Notes: generated from the sequence alone by a model not told the origin. Numbered from the stretch's first letter, positions 7,970 through 17,364 are shown. The stretch: DNA of 64,000 nucleotides from UBA6016 sp041915365 (GCA_041915365.1 JAYSBP010000010.1:1-64000), one strand, 5' to 3'. Made by a program: numbers and translations.

Positions 7970-10810
7970 CTACGCTTTTTCTATTCGTACTAGCGTACAT
8001 TTGGTTTCAGGGCATGCCATTACTATGTCGTAACCGTAGCTAGAAACATGGCAAGAGTTCTCACCTATCGCATACGGAGCCGTACCTTTTGGATACTTGC
8101 TAAGTAGGCTTTTACCGCTCCACATACCAGAAAAGTTTTGAGGCAAGAATACGTCAGTTTCGGCAACCGAATGGCTATATACCGCTTTGACTTTTATTTT
8201 ACCTTTGCCAGTACCGTGTATCCACACCATATCACCATTGCTGATGCCCATTTTTTTGGCCATATTTGGATGGATGTGTACATACATTTCTCCGGCTAGT
8301 TCAGCTAGATATTTTGAAGCTCTAGTCTCCGTACCGGTACCCATGTGCTCGACTATCCTACCGCCTACGACGTTAACAGGGAATTCACCTACCCAGTTTT
8401 GAGCTTTTTGCTCTGACTCGTATTTGATATTCGTTCTGTAGTGGTCTTTTTTATCCTTAAATGTTGGATATTTGGCCACAAGGTCTTGTCTAAAGCTATG
8501 CAGAGGTTCTCTGTGTTTTGGTATCTGATCACCCCAATCCCATGCTCTAGCTCTAGCTTTACCGTTGCCGTAAGGGCACAGTCCAGCCTCAAGAGCTTTA
8601 TTAACTAGAATATACGTGTTATCGTTTTTCCAGTTTTTACCCTTGACTTTCTCTTTTTCCTCAGCTGTAAGCTTAATACCGAATGATTCGATATTATCGG
8701 CCGTAATCTCAAGGTGTCCACCTTTATATTTAGAACCAGGAAGCTCTTTTGCCGCAAGTAGACTTTGACCTTCTCTCTCGGCAACAACCACAGGTTTGCC
8801 ATCAGGGCCTTTTTCAGTCCATCCGGCTCTAAAGCCCATACCGCCCTCCATAATAGAGACATCATTTCTATACATTACAGGTGTACCAGGATGTTTTTCG
8901 CTCCAGCAAGGCCACGGTAAACCGTAATACTCGCCTTCGACGACACCCGTTCCTTTCAGAGTCACAGGGTCGAATAAATGCCAGTTTTCTTGTTGGCGTT
9001 TCATTCTCTCAGGTGTTACACCCTGAAGACCTATTGTTTTAATGGCTCTATTGAACTCTCTCGTTGCATCCTCAGGCCATTCATACGTAGCTTTACCGTT
9101 TTTGAGAGATTTTGTGAACTCCTCATAAAAACCGAGTCGTTTTGCAAATTCAAACAGTATCTCGTGGTCAGCTTTTGCCTCATATAGAGGTTTGACGACT
9201 TGGCTTCTCCATTGATAGCTTCTGTTTGTAGCCGCAACCGAACCGCTAGTTTCTACTTGGCTTGCCGCAGGCAAGAGATACATATTGCTCTCTCTATCCG
9301 TAATTACAGCCGCATCATTTACATACGGGTCTATGAACACGACAAGGTCTAGCTTATCAAGTGCCTCTTTTGTCTTATGCGTCATAGTAATGGTTGATAT
9401 ACCGTTTCCAATACAAATAAGCGCTTTTAGAGGTGTTCCTGCGTTATTTTTTGCATTGTCCGCATCTATAACACCCCAAGGCCATGTAGAAAGGGCAAAG
9501 CCTTTTTTCTCCATCATCTCTTTGGATTTAAATCTTCCCTTTAGCCATTCGTAGTCAACGCCCCACTGTCCCGAATAGTATTTCCAAGACCCTTCTACTA
9601 TCGGATAATAACCAGGAAGTATGTCTGATAGGTTTGCCATGTCTGACGCACCTTGAACATTATCGTGACCCCTTAGGATATTACAACCGCCGCCGACTTT
9701 TCCTATGTTTCCAAGGAACATCTGCATGATAGGCCCAAGTCTTGTATTGCTTGTTCCGACTGTATGCTGTGTCCATCCTTGATTCCAGATGAGGCATCCA
9801 GGATCGGCCTTAGTAAATACCTTGCAAACTTCAAGGAATTTTTCTTTGTTACAACCACAAACGTCCGCAACAACCTCAGGAGTATATTGCTCCGCTTCAG
9901 CTGCAATTGATTCCCAGTCATAAACTCTCTCAGACAAATAATCTTTGTTATGCAAATCATTTTTGACTATGTATCTAATAAGCCCGTAAAGGAATGGAAT
10001 ATCCGTACCGGTTCTAATTCTGCAGTAAAGATCGCTATGCGCTGCAGTTTTAGTGTATCTAGGGTCGATAACGATTATTTTTGCACCGTTTTCTTTCCCT
10101 TTTAGGATGTGCTGCATACCTACCGGGTGATTAACCGCAGGGTTTGCTCCCATTATTAGAATAGCTTTAGAATTTTGCATATCTCCCAGGTGGTTGGTCA
10201 TACCGCCATACCCAAGTGTATTCGCCACACCGGCGACTGTCGGGGAGTGTCAGATTCTAGCTTGATGGTCTATGTTGTTTGTTCCCATAAAGGCCGCAAA
10301 CTTTCTTATATAATAAGACTGTTCGTTTGAAACCTTTGCGGAGCCTAGCAACATGATACTGTCAGGGCCATATTTTTTTTGAAGCTCTCTTACTTGCTTA
10401 CTTATGTCGTCAAGCGCCTCGTTCCAAGTCGTTCTTTCCCATTTGCCGTCTTTTTTTACGGTTGGATATCTAAGTCTATTTGTAGATCTGACTTTATCTA
10501 TAAGGTCAGCACCTTTACAACAATGTCCGCCAAGGCTCACAGGATGCCCTTGTGCAACCTCTTGTCTCACCCAAACACCGTCTTTGACCTCAGCTATGAT
10601 GCCACAGCCGACAGAGCAGTGTGTACATATTGTTTTTACTTTTTTGGACCCAGGGTATGCTTCTTTGAGTTCCTGAGGCGACGCACTCTTGACGCTGTCT
10701 TCAGCGGCACATAGTGCCGTAGCGCCGAGTGACGCCATTGCGCCCATCTTCAAAAAAGCACGCCTACCGATTCTAGAGTTTAACAACTCTAACGGGCTTT
10801 TTTCGCTCAT
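7970..10810 (-). CDS. fdhA: selenocysteine formate dehydrogenase catalytic (alpha) subunit
   Basis: Oxidises formate to CO2 in the periplasm using Mo/W-bisMGD. The gene is read through an in-frame TGA at 10250-10252, which encodes selenocysteine at residue 187 in the context ARI-U-HSPTVAG, exactly where Sec-type FDHs carry it; the full product is 946 residues. The N-terminus has a TAT signal (RRAFLKMG, residues 16-23), and C62, C65, C69 and C97/C98 bind the proximal [4Fe-4S] cluster. Start ATG 10810 has GGAG upstream; an alternative in-frame ATG at 10825 also has a ribosome site. The C-terminal molybdopterin-dinucleotide domain is intact. Without Sec decoding it would look like two broken genes. 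Confidence 0.96.
10222..10252 (-). promoter_or_regulatory. bacterial SECIS element in fdhA
   Basis: Downstream of the UGA (10252-10250) the mRNA can fold UCGCC-GGUGU-GGCGA (10236-10222), a 5-bp stem with a G-U containing loop. Exactly 19 nt separate the UGA from the loop GU, the same spacing as in E. coli fdhF as I recall it. This is the expected SelB binding site. Confidence 0.85.
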
Positions 10811-10903
10811 AGTATCTCCTTTCATTATTAACGTCTCCTTCAAAAACAAGCAAGCTCGCTTTTGAATTCCACTCACTAAAGCTTTTGCCTAACGGCAAGA
10901 AAA

Positions 10904-11119
10904 TTACAATGCGGATTTATAAAACTGTTCCCAATTCTGGGTTTTTTGATATAGAACTTCGTCTTTTCTTGAATTTCCGACGACGACTCCATTGCCGTGC
11001 AGATGCACTCCACGATGGTGCTTCGGTGATGATGCTACTACAAAACCTAAGCTTCCAGCCGCTACGGCGCTCCCGATACCAAGTCGTTTCAGAAACTCTC
11101 TTCTGCCGTTGTCTGCCAT
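10904..11119 (-). CDS. small TAT-signal protein of the formate dehydrogenase operon
   Basis: Protein of 71 residues with a twin-arginine motif RREFLKRLG at residues 6-14, a hydrophobic stretch (about 15-29) and a short polar tail ending NWEQFYKSAL. It matches the small 'formate dehydrogenase region TAT target' proteins found upstream of fdhA in many bacteria. Their exact role is unknown; help in export or assembly of FdhAB is the usual guess. A strong AAAGGAGGAG site precedes the ATG. It lies 93 nt upstream of fdhA. Confidence 0.88.
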   Translation of the reverse strand: MADNGRREFLKRLGIGSAVAAGSLGFVVASSPKHHRGVHLHGNGVVVGNSRKDEVLYQKTQNWEQFYKSAL

Positions 11120-11139
11120 TGTTCTCCTCCTTTATAAGA

Positions 11140-11721
11140 TTAATACAGTTCGAAATAGCTTTTTTCAAAAGCCAAAAAGAGCGCAAATAGCCTTGCGGCA
11201 TTTTTGTAAAACTCTGCTCTTTCGCTATCCACTTGCGCTTTTAAAAAGCCACCGACAAGCGGAAACAAAATCTTCTCAAAAACTCTTTTTTGAAGCTCAG
11301 GTTTACTATCCTTCAGAAGTTTTGCTGATAGTGCGCATAAAAATCCAAACTCATCTTCACCGGAGCTAAAAAAATCAGCCTTCACATAACCGGCCTCATT
11401 CATTATCTCTTTAGCTTCTATCGTCTGTTCCCCAAACTCTCTCTCATCGTAATAATAAGAAGCGGAAGAGTTGATAAAATCTCCAAAAGGGAGATTAAAA
11501 AGCACTTCAAACTCCTCCAAAACTACCTCTTTGCTATCTCTTAGGGCTTGTAGCATCAAATCCGCAGCCTCTTTTGCCTCATCGGCAAACGGCTCATCGG
11601 AAATTATAGAAAGGGCTGCTAGTATCTGCTCATAATCTTTTTTTAATGCGCCATTAACATATAAAGATGCAAGCAAGCTATACATAGCAGCTCTTGCACC
11701 GACAAGGTTACCTTGCTCCAT
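11140..11721 (-). CDS. TorD/DmsD-family redox enzyme chaperone
   Basis: Predicted cytoplasmic chaperone of 193 residues, mostly helical, that would bind the FdhA TAT signal and hold it until the cofactor is in place. Family-like features are the N-terminal ARAAMYSLLASLYV helix, EEFEVLFNLPFGDFIN in the middle and EDEFGFLCALSAKLL towards the C-terminus. I chose ATG 11721 because AGGAG lies 8 nt upstream; the frame could open at 11742. The gene overlaps the 3' end of the Fe-S protein gene by 14 nt and precedes the small TAT protein. Confidence 0.82.
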   Translation of the reverse strand: MEQGNLVGARAAMYSLLASLYVNGALKKDYEQILAALSIISDEPFADEAKEAADLMLQALRDSKEVVLEEFEVLFNLPFGDFINSSASYYYDEREFGEQTIEAKEIMNEAGYVKADFFSSGEDEFGFLCALSAKLLKDSKPELQKRVFEKILFPLVGGFLKAQVDSERAEFYKNAARLFALFLAFEKSYFELY

Positions 11722-12907
11722 GTTCAGCGCTCCTGTTGGCAAAATCTTTTAGCATTATTTTTGGTTTGCAGTCCGCACAACAAAATAGCGTTCTTTTTTT
11801 GTCTTCGTCAACAAACACAGAGGCGAGAACCGATGCAACCTTTGTTATCGCTTTTGCAGTCGCAAACGGCTTGCCGCACTCAACACAGCAAAACAGCTCA
11901 TCTCTTGCAACGCTTTGAAAATCAAAATAAGCAGCCTCACTCCTAAAAAGTCCCTTCGTAACCAGTATTGACTTCTCGGGACAAATACTTTCGCAATGTC
12001 CACAACCGGTGCAAAGTGATTCATTTAGCGTGAGAGCTTTTTCCTTTTCATCGGCAAAAAAAGCGCCGCTTTTGCAGACAAATGCACACCCCATGCAAAG
12101 GGTACAGCTTGTATCTACATTGACGGAGGCAAATACGTTTGAAGCTGAAAAACTCGAACCGCCAAAGCTTCCAAGCTCTTTAAAACCTTCGCTAACGGCG
12201 GTTCTGAATGACATATTTTCAAATCTTTTTTTGATTGGCTCAAAATTCCTTGCTACAGAACCATCGCTCAAAAATGAAATGGCTTTCTTACCAAACGTCT
12301 CAAAAAGTTTATTTGTTTTTTCAATGCTTTCTTGTAAAAACTCAGGCAATCTATCTTTTGAGACAAAAAAGACCGCCCCGCCTGTTTTAAAAGCAAATAA
12401 AGAGAGGTATAGTTCGTTTAAAAACGAGTAGTTAGAGGGGCAAAAAATAACGGTATCTTCTGGTATATCTCCGCCACATGAAGCCAAATCTGCCTCTGAT
12501 GCGACGAGTACGCCACTTCCATCACAACTCTCAAGCATAGCTACTATGGATTCGAGATTGTATTCGCTTTCTTGCAACGCTCCAGTCGGGCAAACGCTAA
12601 CACATTTTTGACAGGCCGTACAGTCGGCAAAGCTTATCGAGATTTGCTTTGCGGTAGTGTCAAAAGCTATAGCGGAGCTCTCGCAAGAACCAACGCATGC
12701 CGCACATATGTTACCCTCGCCGCCAGTGGCATCACATATATTCTTATCAAATAAAAGCGTTTTTACAAAGCCGTCTTTACTTGTCCGTCTGGAATAATCA
12801 AAAATAATATCTTCTATGTTGTTTTGTGTCTGTATCAGTTTTGCCGAATCGGCTGAGTGTGATTTTTCAAAAAGATAGGTGGCGGCGTACGACAAATTTG
12901 TCATCAA
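11708..12907 (-). CDS. multi-cluster 4Fe-4S protein, first gene of the fdh operon
   Basis: Cytoplasmic protein of 399 residues with several ferredoxin-like groups: CTACQKCVSVCPTGAL (about residues 96-111), CTLCMGCAFVC (about 274-284) and CTGCGHCESICP (about 300-311). There are also CxxC pairs near residues 66-74 and in the C-terminal part (CCVECGK, CCADC), which could bind a metal. No signal peptide is seen. Similar proteins accompany fdh operons in other Campylobacterota. A role in electron supply or maturation of formate dehydrogenase is inferred from position only. It is the promoter-proximal gene of the minus-strand operon. Confidence 0.8.
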   Translation of the reverse strand: MMTNLSYAATYLFEKSHSADSAKLIQTQNNIEDIIFDYSRRTSKDGFVKTLLFDKNICDATGGEGNICAACVGSCESSAIAFDTTAKQISISFADCTACQKCVSVCPTGALQESEYNLESIVAMLESCDGSGVLVASEADLASCGGDIPEDTVIFCPSNYSFLNELYLSLFAFKTGGAVFFVSKDRLPEFLQESIEKTNKLFETFGKKAISFLSDGSVARNFEPIKKRFENMSFRTAVSEGFKELGSFGGSSFSASNVFASVNVDTSCTLCMGCAFVCKSGAFFADEKEKALTLNESLCTGCGHCESICPEKSILVTKGLFRSEAAYFDFQSVARDELFCCVECGKPFATAKAITKVASVLASVFVDEDKKRTLFCCADCKPKIMLKDFANRSAEHGAR

Positions 12908-13164
12908 AAACCCTTCAAATCAAAGTATGACTGTGTGTTTTTGCCTGCGTGTGTAGCGCATCCTGCGCCTTGATAGCAAAAAGTAAAGTATTTTTTAACT
13001 TTAAAAAGATTGTATTTGAATGTAACTTAAAAATTTATAAATATAATCATACAAAAACGTAAATATTTCAGATGTATATTCAGAAGTATTTAAGTAAAAA
13101 AGTTTAGAATAATTTTACTTTTTTAGTCTAAGGCTTAGACGTACATTTTGGAGCAAACCTAGTT
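12908..13164. promoter_or_regulatory. divergent promoter region between fdh and selenium operons
   Basis: This AT-rich intergenic stretch serves two divergent operons. For the minus strand a TACAAT (13009-13014) is a possible -10. For the plus strand TATAAT occurs at 13042-13047 and TAGAAT at 13105-13110. Downstream of the latter lies a perfect 7-bp inverted repeat with one central base, GTCTAAGGCTTAGAC (13126-13140), either an operator or a small leader hairpin. GGAG lies before the ATG at 13165. Box assignments are by eye. Confidence 0.45.
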
Positions 13165-14217
13165 ATGAATAGACGAAATTTTATACGCTCATGCACCGCC
13201 CTGCCCCTGCTAGCCTCACCGTCTTTTGCTTTTGATGTGCTGCCAGCCAAGAGAACTTATAACGTTTTGCTCGATTTTGACCTCTCGCATATCAAAAATA
13301 ATGCCACATTATGGGTACCGCTACCATCGTCAAACGACTTTCAGCTAGTCTCAGAGATAACCATCCATGAAAATGACAAAAAATCCCTCATTACGTCGCA
13401 AAACAGCTATTTTGCATCTACGCTTTTTAGAAAGTGGGGTAAAGAGGAACAAAACAAAAAACTATCAATCTCTTTTGCCGTATCTACCACAGACGTAAAG
13501 GCAGACCTAAAGCCAAAAAAAATATCACCTGCCGCAAGAGCGCAGGCAAAAAAATTTTTAGCCGCGACAAAGCATGTTCAGACTGACGGTATCGTCAAAG
13601 AGATTTCGGACAAAGTATCAGCAAAACACAAAAATGAGCTTGACAAGGCAAGGGCGATTTACGACTGGGTGGTCGAAAATATGTACAGAGACCCGAATGT
13701 CAAAGGGTGTGGGGCAGGAAATGCCAAAGAGGCGTTGGAGCAAAAAAAATACGGCGGCAAGTGTCTAGACATCAGTGCCGTATTTGTAGCGCTACTTCGA
13801 GCCCAAAACATTCCGGCAAGAGAACTAATGGGGATAAGACTTGGAAAATCCGACATCTCTCCGGCCTTTGGTTCATCTAATGACATCACGCAAGCCCAGC
13901 ATTGCAGGTCTGAGTTTTTTGTAGACGATTTGGGATGGATAAGGGCTGATGCAGGAGATATAACAAAGCTCAGGCTACTAGAGAAGCTGGAACCAAAAAG
14001 CGCAAGAGAGAGCGAGATAGCTAATATGTATTTTGGCGGTTTTGAGATGAATTGGATGGCGCTCAATCACGCAAGAGATTTCGAGCTTTTCCCACTTCCA
14101 GTACAATATCCGTTAGACCAGTTTAACTATCCGTATGGTGAGTCAAACGATGATGTACTTGATTTTTATGACCCAAAAACATTCACATACTCTTTTAATT
14201 CAACTAGGCTCAAATGA
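13165..14217 (+). CDS. TAT-exported transglutaminase-like protein
   Basis: Protein of 350 residues that begins with RRNFIRS (residues 3-9), a twin-arginine type signal with cleavage likely after SFA (residue 22). The C-terminal half has the transglutaminase/papain-like triad: C200 in GGKCLDIS, H246 in AQHCRSE and D262 in RADAGD. Proteins of this type may be proteases, amidases or inactive binding proteins; the substrate is unknown. It is followed by a MerT-like gene with a 4-nt overlap and heads the plus-strand selenium operon. The link with selenium or metal handling is inferred from position. Confidence 0.82.
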   Translation: MNRRNFIRSCTALPLLASPSFAFDVLPAKRTYNVLLDFDLSHIKNNATLWVPLPSSNDFQLVSEITIHENDKKSLITSQNSYFASTLFRKWGKEEQNKKLSISFAVSTTDVKADLKPKKISPAARAQAKKFLAATKHVQTDGIVKEISDKVSAKHKNELDKARAIYDWVVENMYRDPNVKGCGAGNAKEALEQKKYGGKCLDISAVFVALLRAQNIPARELMGIRLGKSDISPAFGSSNDITQAQHCRSEFFVDDLGWIRADAGDITKLRLLEKLEPKSARESEIANMYFGGFEMNWMALNHARDFELFPLPVQYPLDQFNYPYGESNDDVLDFYDPKTFTYSFNSTRLK

Positions 14218-14573
14218 TAGGTCAAGCGGCTAAAATACTAGGTTCAATACTAGCGGCAACCGTATTCGCAGTTTTTTCGATGAGTTGCTGCCTTGCTCCG
14301 CTACTTTTTATACTATTTGGCATCTCCGCTTCATCGCTATCTTTTCTTGGTTTCCTAGCTCCGTACAGAGCAATTTTTATCGCCATAGCCGTTTTGTCTT
14401 TGATATATGGATTTTGGAAACTATACATCAGCAAAAAACCGTTTTGTAGCGGTGGCCGCATAGTCAACAAAAATTTATTAAGAGCATTATTTTGGGCTTT
14501 GGCGGCCATATCGCTTGCCGCACTTTTGTACCCTTGTATCGACGGGATTATATTTACAGGAGACGTAGAATGA
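14214..14573 (+). CDS. MerT-like small inner-membrane transporter
   Basis: Protein of 119 residues with three hydrophobic segments (about 9-40, 50-70, 88-106). The SCCLAPLLFILFGIS block in TM1 and LAPYRAIFIAIAVL in TM2 resemble MerT, where the first Cys pair takes Hg(II) from MerP. The cytoplasmic loop has only one cysteine (in KPFCSGG) where MerT usually has two. It overlaps its neighbours on both sides by 4 nt and is followed by a MerP-like protein. No merA or merR is seen, so a true mercury operon is unlikely; another thiophilic substrate is possible. Confidence 0.75.
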   Translation: MIGQAAKILGSILAATVFAVFSMSCCLAPLLFILFGISASSLSFLGFLAPYRAIFIAIAVLSLIYGFWKLYISKKPFCSGGRIVNKNLLRALFWALAAISLAALLYPCIDGIIFTGDVE

Positions 14574-14833
14574 AAAAACTAATACTACTTGCCATCTGTT
14601 CGGTATCGTTATTCGCCCTTGAGGGAACCGTGGAGCTAAAAGTCACGGGGATGACATGCCCTACTTGCACAAGAGCCGTCAAAACCGCGCTCCTAAAGAC
14701 CGATGGAGTCAAAGAGGCAGCGGTATATCTCAAAAGTGAAAAAGCGGTAGTCGTGCTAAATAAAAACATATCGTTTGAGACTTTATCCGAGGCGGTCAAA
14801 AGCACGGGTTATAAAGCAGAGTTAATCAAATAA
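14570..14833 (+). CDS. MerP-like periplasmic heavy-metal-associated protein
   Basis: Protein of 87 residues with a signal peptide (residues 1-16, cut after LFA) and one HMA domain with GMTCPTC. Pairs with the MerT-like membrane protein just upstream. ATG 14570 is chosen because ACAGGAG lies at a proper distance; a longer frame from 14492 would run back through the MerT gene and lacks a site. Its stop is 11 nt upstream of selD, so it probably shares a transcript with the selenium genes. Confidence 0.83.
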   Translation: MKKLILLAICSVSLFALEGTVELKVTGMTCPTCTRAVKTALLKTDGVKEAAVYLKSEKAVVVLNKNISFETLSEAVKSTGYKAELIK

Positions 14834-14844
14834 AAGGATAGGCA

Positions 14845-15879
14845 ATGGACGAAAAAATCCGCTTGACTAGTTTTGTCAAAGCGGCGGGTTGAGCGGCAAA
14901 GATGGGTCCGGCGGACCTAACACAACTCTTTGGCTCTTTTGCGCATGATAAAAACGAAAATGTGTTAGTAGGTTTTGATACATCCGACGATGCAGGGATG
15001 TATAAGCTAAGCGACGAACTGGCTCTTGTCCAGACACTAGACCTTATTACACCAGTCGTAGATGATCCATTCACTTTTGGTCAGATAGCGGCTGCAAATT
15101 CTCTAAGCGACGTATACGCCATGGGTGGAACGCCAATGAGCGCTATGAACATAGTCTGCTTCGACAATGTCAATTTGGGGCTTGATGTGCTAAAAGAGAT
15201 ACTTGACGGCGGCAAAAACAAGATGGATGAAGCCGGATGTGCCCTTATTGGAGGCCATACGGTAGAAGACGTGCAGATGAAGTACGGACTATCGGTCACG
15301 GGCAAGATACACCCGACAAACATACTGCGCAACAACACGGCAAATGAGGGCGACATCCTCATAAGCTCCAAGGCTTTTGGGATAGGAGTATTGGCGACGG
15401 CCATGAAAGCTGGTCTTGCGGGAGAGCAAGCCGCCAAAAAAGCGGTCGATACTATGAAACAACTAAACGACAAAGCTTCAAAAGTAGCGCTCAAATACAA
15501 AGCTTCCGCTTGTACGGACATAACCGGATTTGGACTGATGGGTCATCTAAGCGAGATGGCAAAAGGGGTTACAATGGAGATATTTGGCTCATCCGTGCCG
15601 CTTCTTGAGGGGGCTATGGAATATGCAAAAATGGGTCTAATATGTGGCGGAAGCTATAAAAATAGAAATTTTCTAAAACCACTACTCTCGTACGATGGGA
15701 TAGATGAGGATTTGGCGATGATACTTTTTGACGCCCAGACTTCAGGCGGACTTGTATTTAGCGTGGATGAAAAATATATGATGGATGCCGTAAAAGAATT
15801 AAATGACGTGGGATATGAAAATGCGGCTATCATCGGCAGGTGTATCAAAAAAGAGGAGAAAGCCGTAAAGGTAGTGTGA
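14845..15879 (+). CDS. selD: selenide, water dikinase (itself a selenoprotein)
   Basis: Makes selenophosphate from selenide and ATP, the Se donor for Sec-tRNA. The gene starts at ATG 14845 and reads through an in-frame TGA at 14890-14892, giving selenocysteine at residue 16 in KAAG-U-AAKMGP, the catalytic Cys/Sec position of SelD. The full length of 344 residues is normal. Further motifs are the D-rich VGFDTSDDAG, TPVVDDPFTFG and ALIGGHTVED blocks. A reading that starts at the ATG at 14902 would lose the active site. The tRNA-Sec gene begins right after the stop, on the other strand. Confidence 0.96.
14890..14918 (+). promoter_or_regulatory. candidate SECIS element in selD
   Basis: After the UGA (14890-14892) the mRNA holds GGUCC-GGC-GGACC (14905-14917), extendable by a G-U pair. 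The loop begins 17 nt after the UGA, within the range for bacterial SECIS hairpins. The loop lacks the GGU of the fdhA element, so the match is weaker. Confidence 0.6.
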
Positions 15880-15978
15880 TGGCGAGAAGGTGTAGGAATC
15901 GAACCTACCAAGGGTGTCAGCACTGACCCCTTCAACGGGTTTGAAGCCCGCGGTCCCCACCAGAGGATCATACCTCCC
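15880..15978 (-). tRNA. selC: tRNA-Sec (UCA anticodon)
   Basis: About 99 nt. In minus-strand orientation the anticodon loop is CUUCAAA with UCA and a GCGGG/CCCGU stem. A long variable arm (AAGGG-GUCAG-UG-CUGAC-A-CCCUU) and a T arm GUAGG-UUCGAUU-CCUAC are clear, and CCA is encoded at 15882-15880 after discriminator G. The acceptor stem pairs as GGGAGGU with ACCUUCU (two G-U pairs), leaving the first pair as U-C if an eighth base at 15979 is included, so the exact 5' end is uncertain. The gene lies antiparallel between selD and selA. Confidence 0.93.
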
Positions 15979-16017
15979 AAAAAGGTAAAATATATTTTAA
16001 TCATCGAGGACTTAAAT

Positions 16018-17364
16018 TTGACCGATAATTTGAAAAATCTCCCTCAAATGGGCAAACTTCTCGAATCCGCCGAACTGTCAAAGCTAAACGAAAAATCGGT
16101 AAAGAAAATAGCAAATAAAGTGCTCTCAAATCTTAGAGAGTCTCTCAAGAATGGTGGTGAAGCCAAGTCCGAAGAAGAGATAAAAAATGAGATTTTAGCC
16201 GAATACGAAAAGCTAAAAACACCCTCAATAAAACCGCTCATCAATGCAACGGGCGTGGTGATACACACAAACCTCGGTAGAGCCCCTATTTCAAGAGAGT
16301 TTTTACTCTCTACCATAGACTCTGTGGGTGGATACTGCAACCTTGAATATGACCTAAAAGCAGGCAAAAGAGGCGATAGATACGGACATCTCACATCTCT
16401 TGCGTCGTTTTTGTTTGGATGTGATGATATTTTGCTAGTCAACAATAACGCCGCAGCGGTGTTTTTGATACTAAATACGTTTTCAAATAAAAAAGAGACC
16501 GTGGTGTCAAGGGGCGAGCTAGTTGAGATAGGCGGCGGCTTTCGTATCCCTGAAGTTATGGCAAATAGCGGGGCAAAACTCGCAGAGATAGGGACAACCA
16601 ACAAAACCAGAGTAGCTGACTATGAAAAAGCCATAAATGACAAAACATCGATACTTATGAAAGTTCACCGCTCAAATTTCGTCATCAAAGGTTTTAGCGA
16701 AGAGGCAGAGTATAGCCAGATAGTGGGGCTTGCTAAGCAAAAGGAGTTAATAGACTACTACGACATCGGTAGCGCCAACTCGTCATCGCTCAAAAAAGAC
16801 GCATTAGCCAATGAGCCTGATATATTTGAGATAATGAAACTATCTCCGTCGATAGTTAGTTTCAGCGCCGATAAGCTCTTTGGGGGGCTACAAGCCGGGA
16901 TAATTCTAGGTAAAAAAGAGCTAATAGCAAAACTCAAAAAAAATCAGCTCCTTAGGATGCTCAGATGCGACAAACTGACGCTTGCGATAACGGAGCGGAC
17001 CATGCTCGAATACGCATTTGGGGATGAAAAAAATATAACTGCTGTTGGAATGCTAGGCAAAGAGAATGGTTGCCTCACAAAAAAAGCCCAAAATATCATC
17101 TCAAAACTAGCGAATAAAGAGCGTTTTTGTATCGTAGAGACTACCGGATTTGTGGGCGGCGGCAGTCTACCAGAGGAGCAAATCCCATCAATAGCCATAG
17201 CGATAAAATCAAAACTAAAACCGGAGAAAATAGAGAAAACAATAAGGGAACACGGTGTAATCGCCAGAATAGAAAACGATAAACTCTTGCTCGATATGAG
17301 AACTGTGCTAAAAGAGGATGAAGAGGGGCTAATAGACGTACTAAACGGTGTAGACCTTGGATAG
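16018..17364 (+). CDS. selA: L-seryl-tRNA(Sec) selenium transferase
   Basis: Converts Ser-tRNA(Sec) to Sec-tRNA(Sec) with selenophosphate; a PLP enzyme that forms large rings in the cytoplasm. The 448 residues are the family length. Motifs include INATGVVIHTNLGRAPIS, ENNxxA-type VNNNAAAVFLIL, and the PLP lysine in FSADKLFGGLQAGII. It starts with TTG at 16018 behind GAGGA (16006-16010). It overlaps selB by 8 nt, so the two are translationally linked. The first bases of selA also sit close to the tRNA-Sec 5' end on the opposite strand. Confidence 0.97.
   Translation: MTDNLKNLPQMGKLLESAELSKLNEKSVKKIANKVLSNLRESLKNGGEAKSEEEIKNEILAEYEKLKTPSIKPLINATGVVIHTNLGRAPISREFLLSTIDSVGGYCNLEYDLKAGKRGDRYGHLTSLASFLFGCDDILLVNNNAAAVFLILNTFSNKKETVVSRGELVEIGGGFRIPEVMANSGAKLAEIGTTNKTRVADYEKAINDKTSILMKVHRSNFVIKGFSEEAEYSQIVGLAKQKELIDYYDIGSANSSSLKKDALANEPDIFEIMKLSPSIVSFSADKLFGGLQAGIILGKKELIAKLKKNQLLRMLRCDKLTLAITERTMLEYAFGDEKNITAVGMLGKENGCLTKKAQNIISKLANKERFCIVETTGFVGGGSLPEEQIPSIAIAIKSKLKPEKIEKTIREHGVIARIENDKLLLDMRTVLKEDEEGLIDVLNGVDLG

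Noticed and set aside
7970..10876. fdhA read as two separate genes split by a stop codon
   Set aside because: The stop is TGA in the exact Sec context, a SECIS follows, and selA, selB, selC and selD are present, so it is decoded.
14492..14833. MerP-like protein starting at 14492
   Set aside because: The extra N-terminus overlaps the MerT gene in another frame and lacks a ribosome site; ATG 14570 has one and begins a normal signal peptide.
14214..14833. Mercury resistance operon
   Set aside because: No merA, merR or merB, and the MerT-like loop has only one Cys.
14902..15879. selD starting at the ATG at 14902
   Set aside because: That start lacks the catalytic residue; the start at 14845 with Sec at 16 matches the family.
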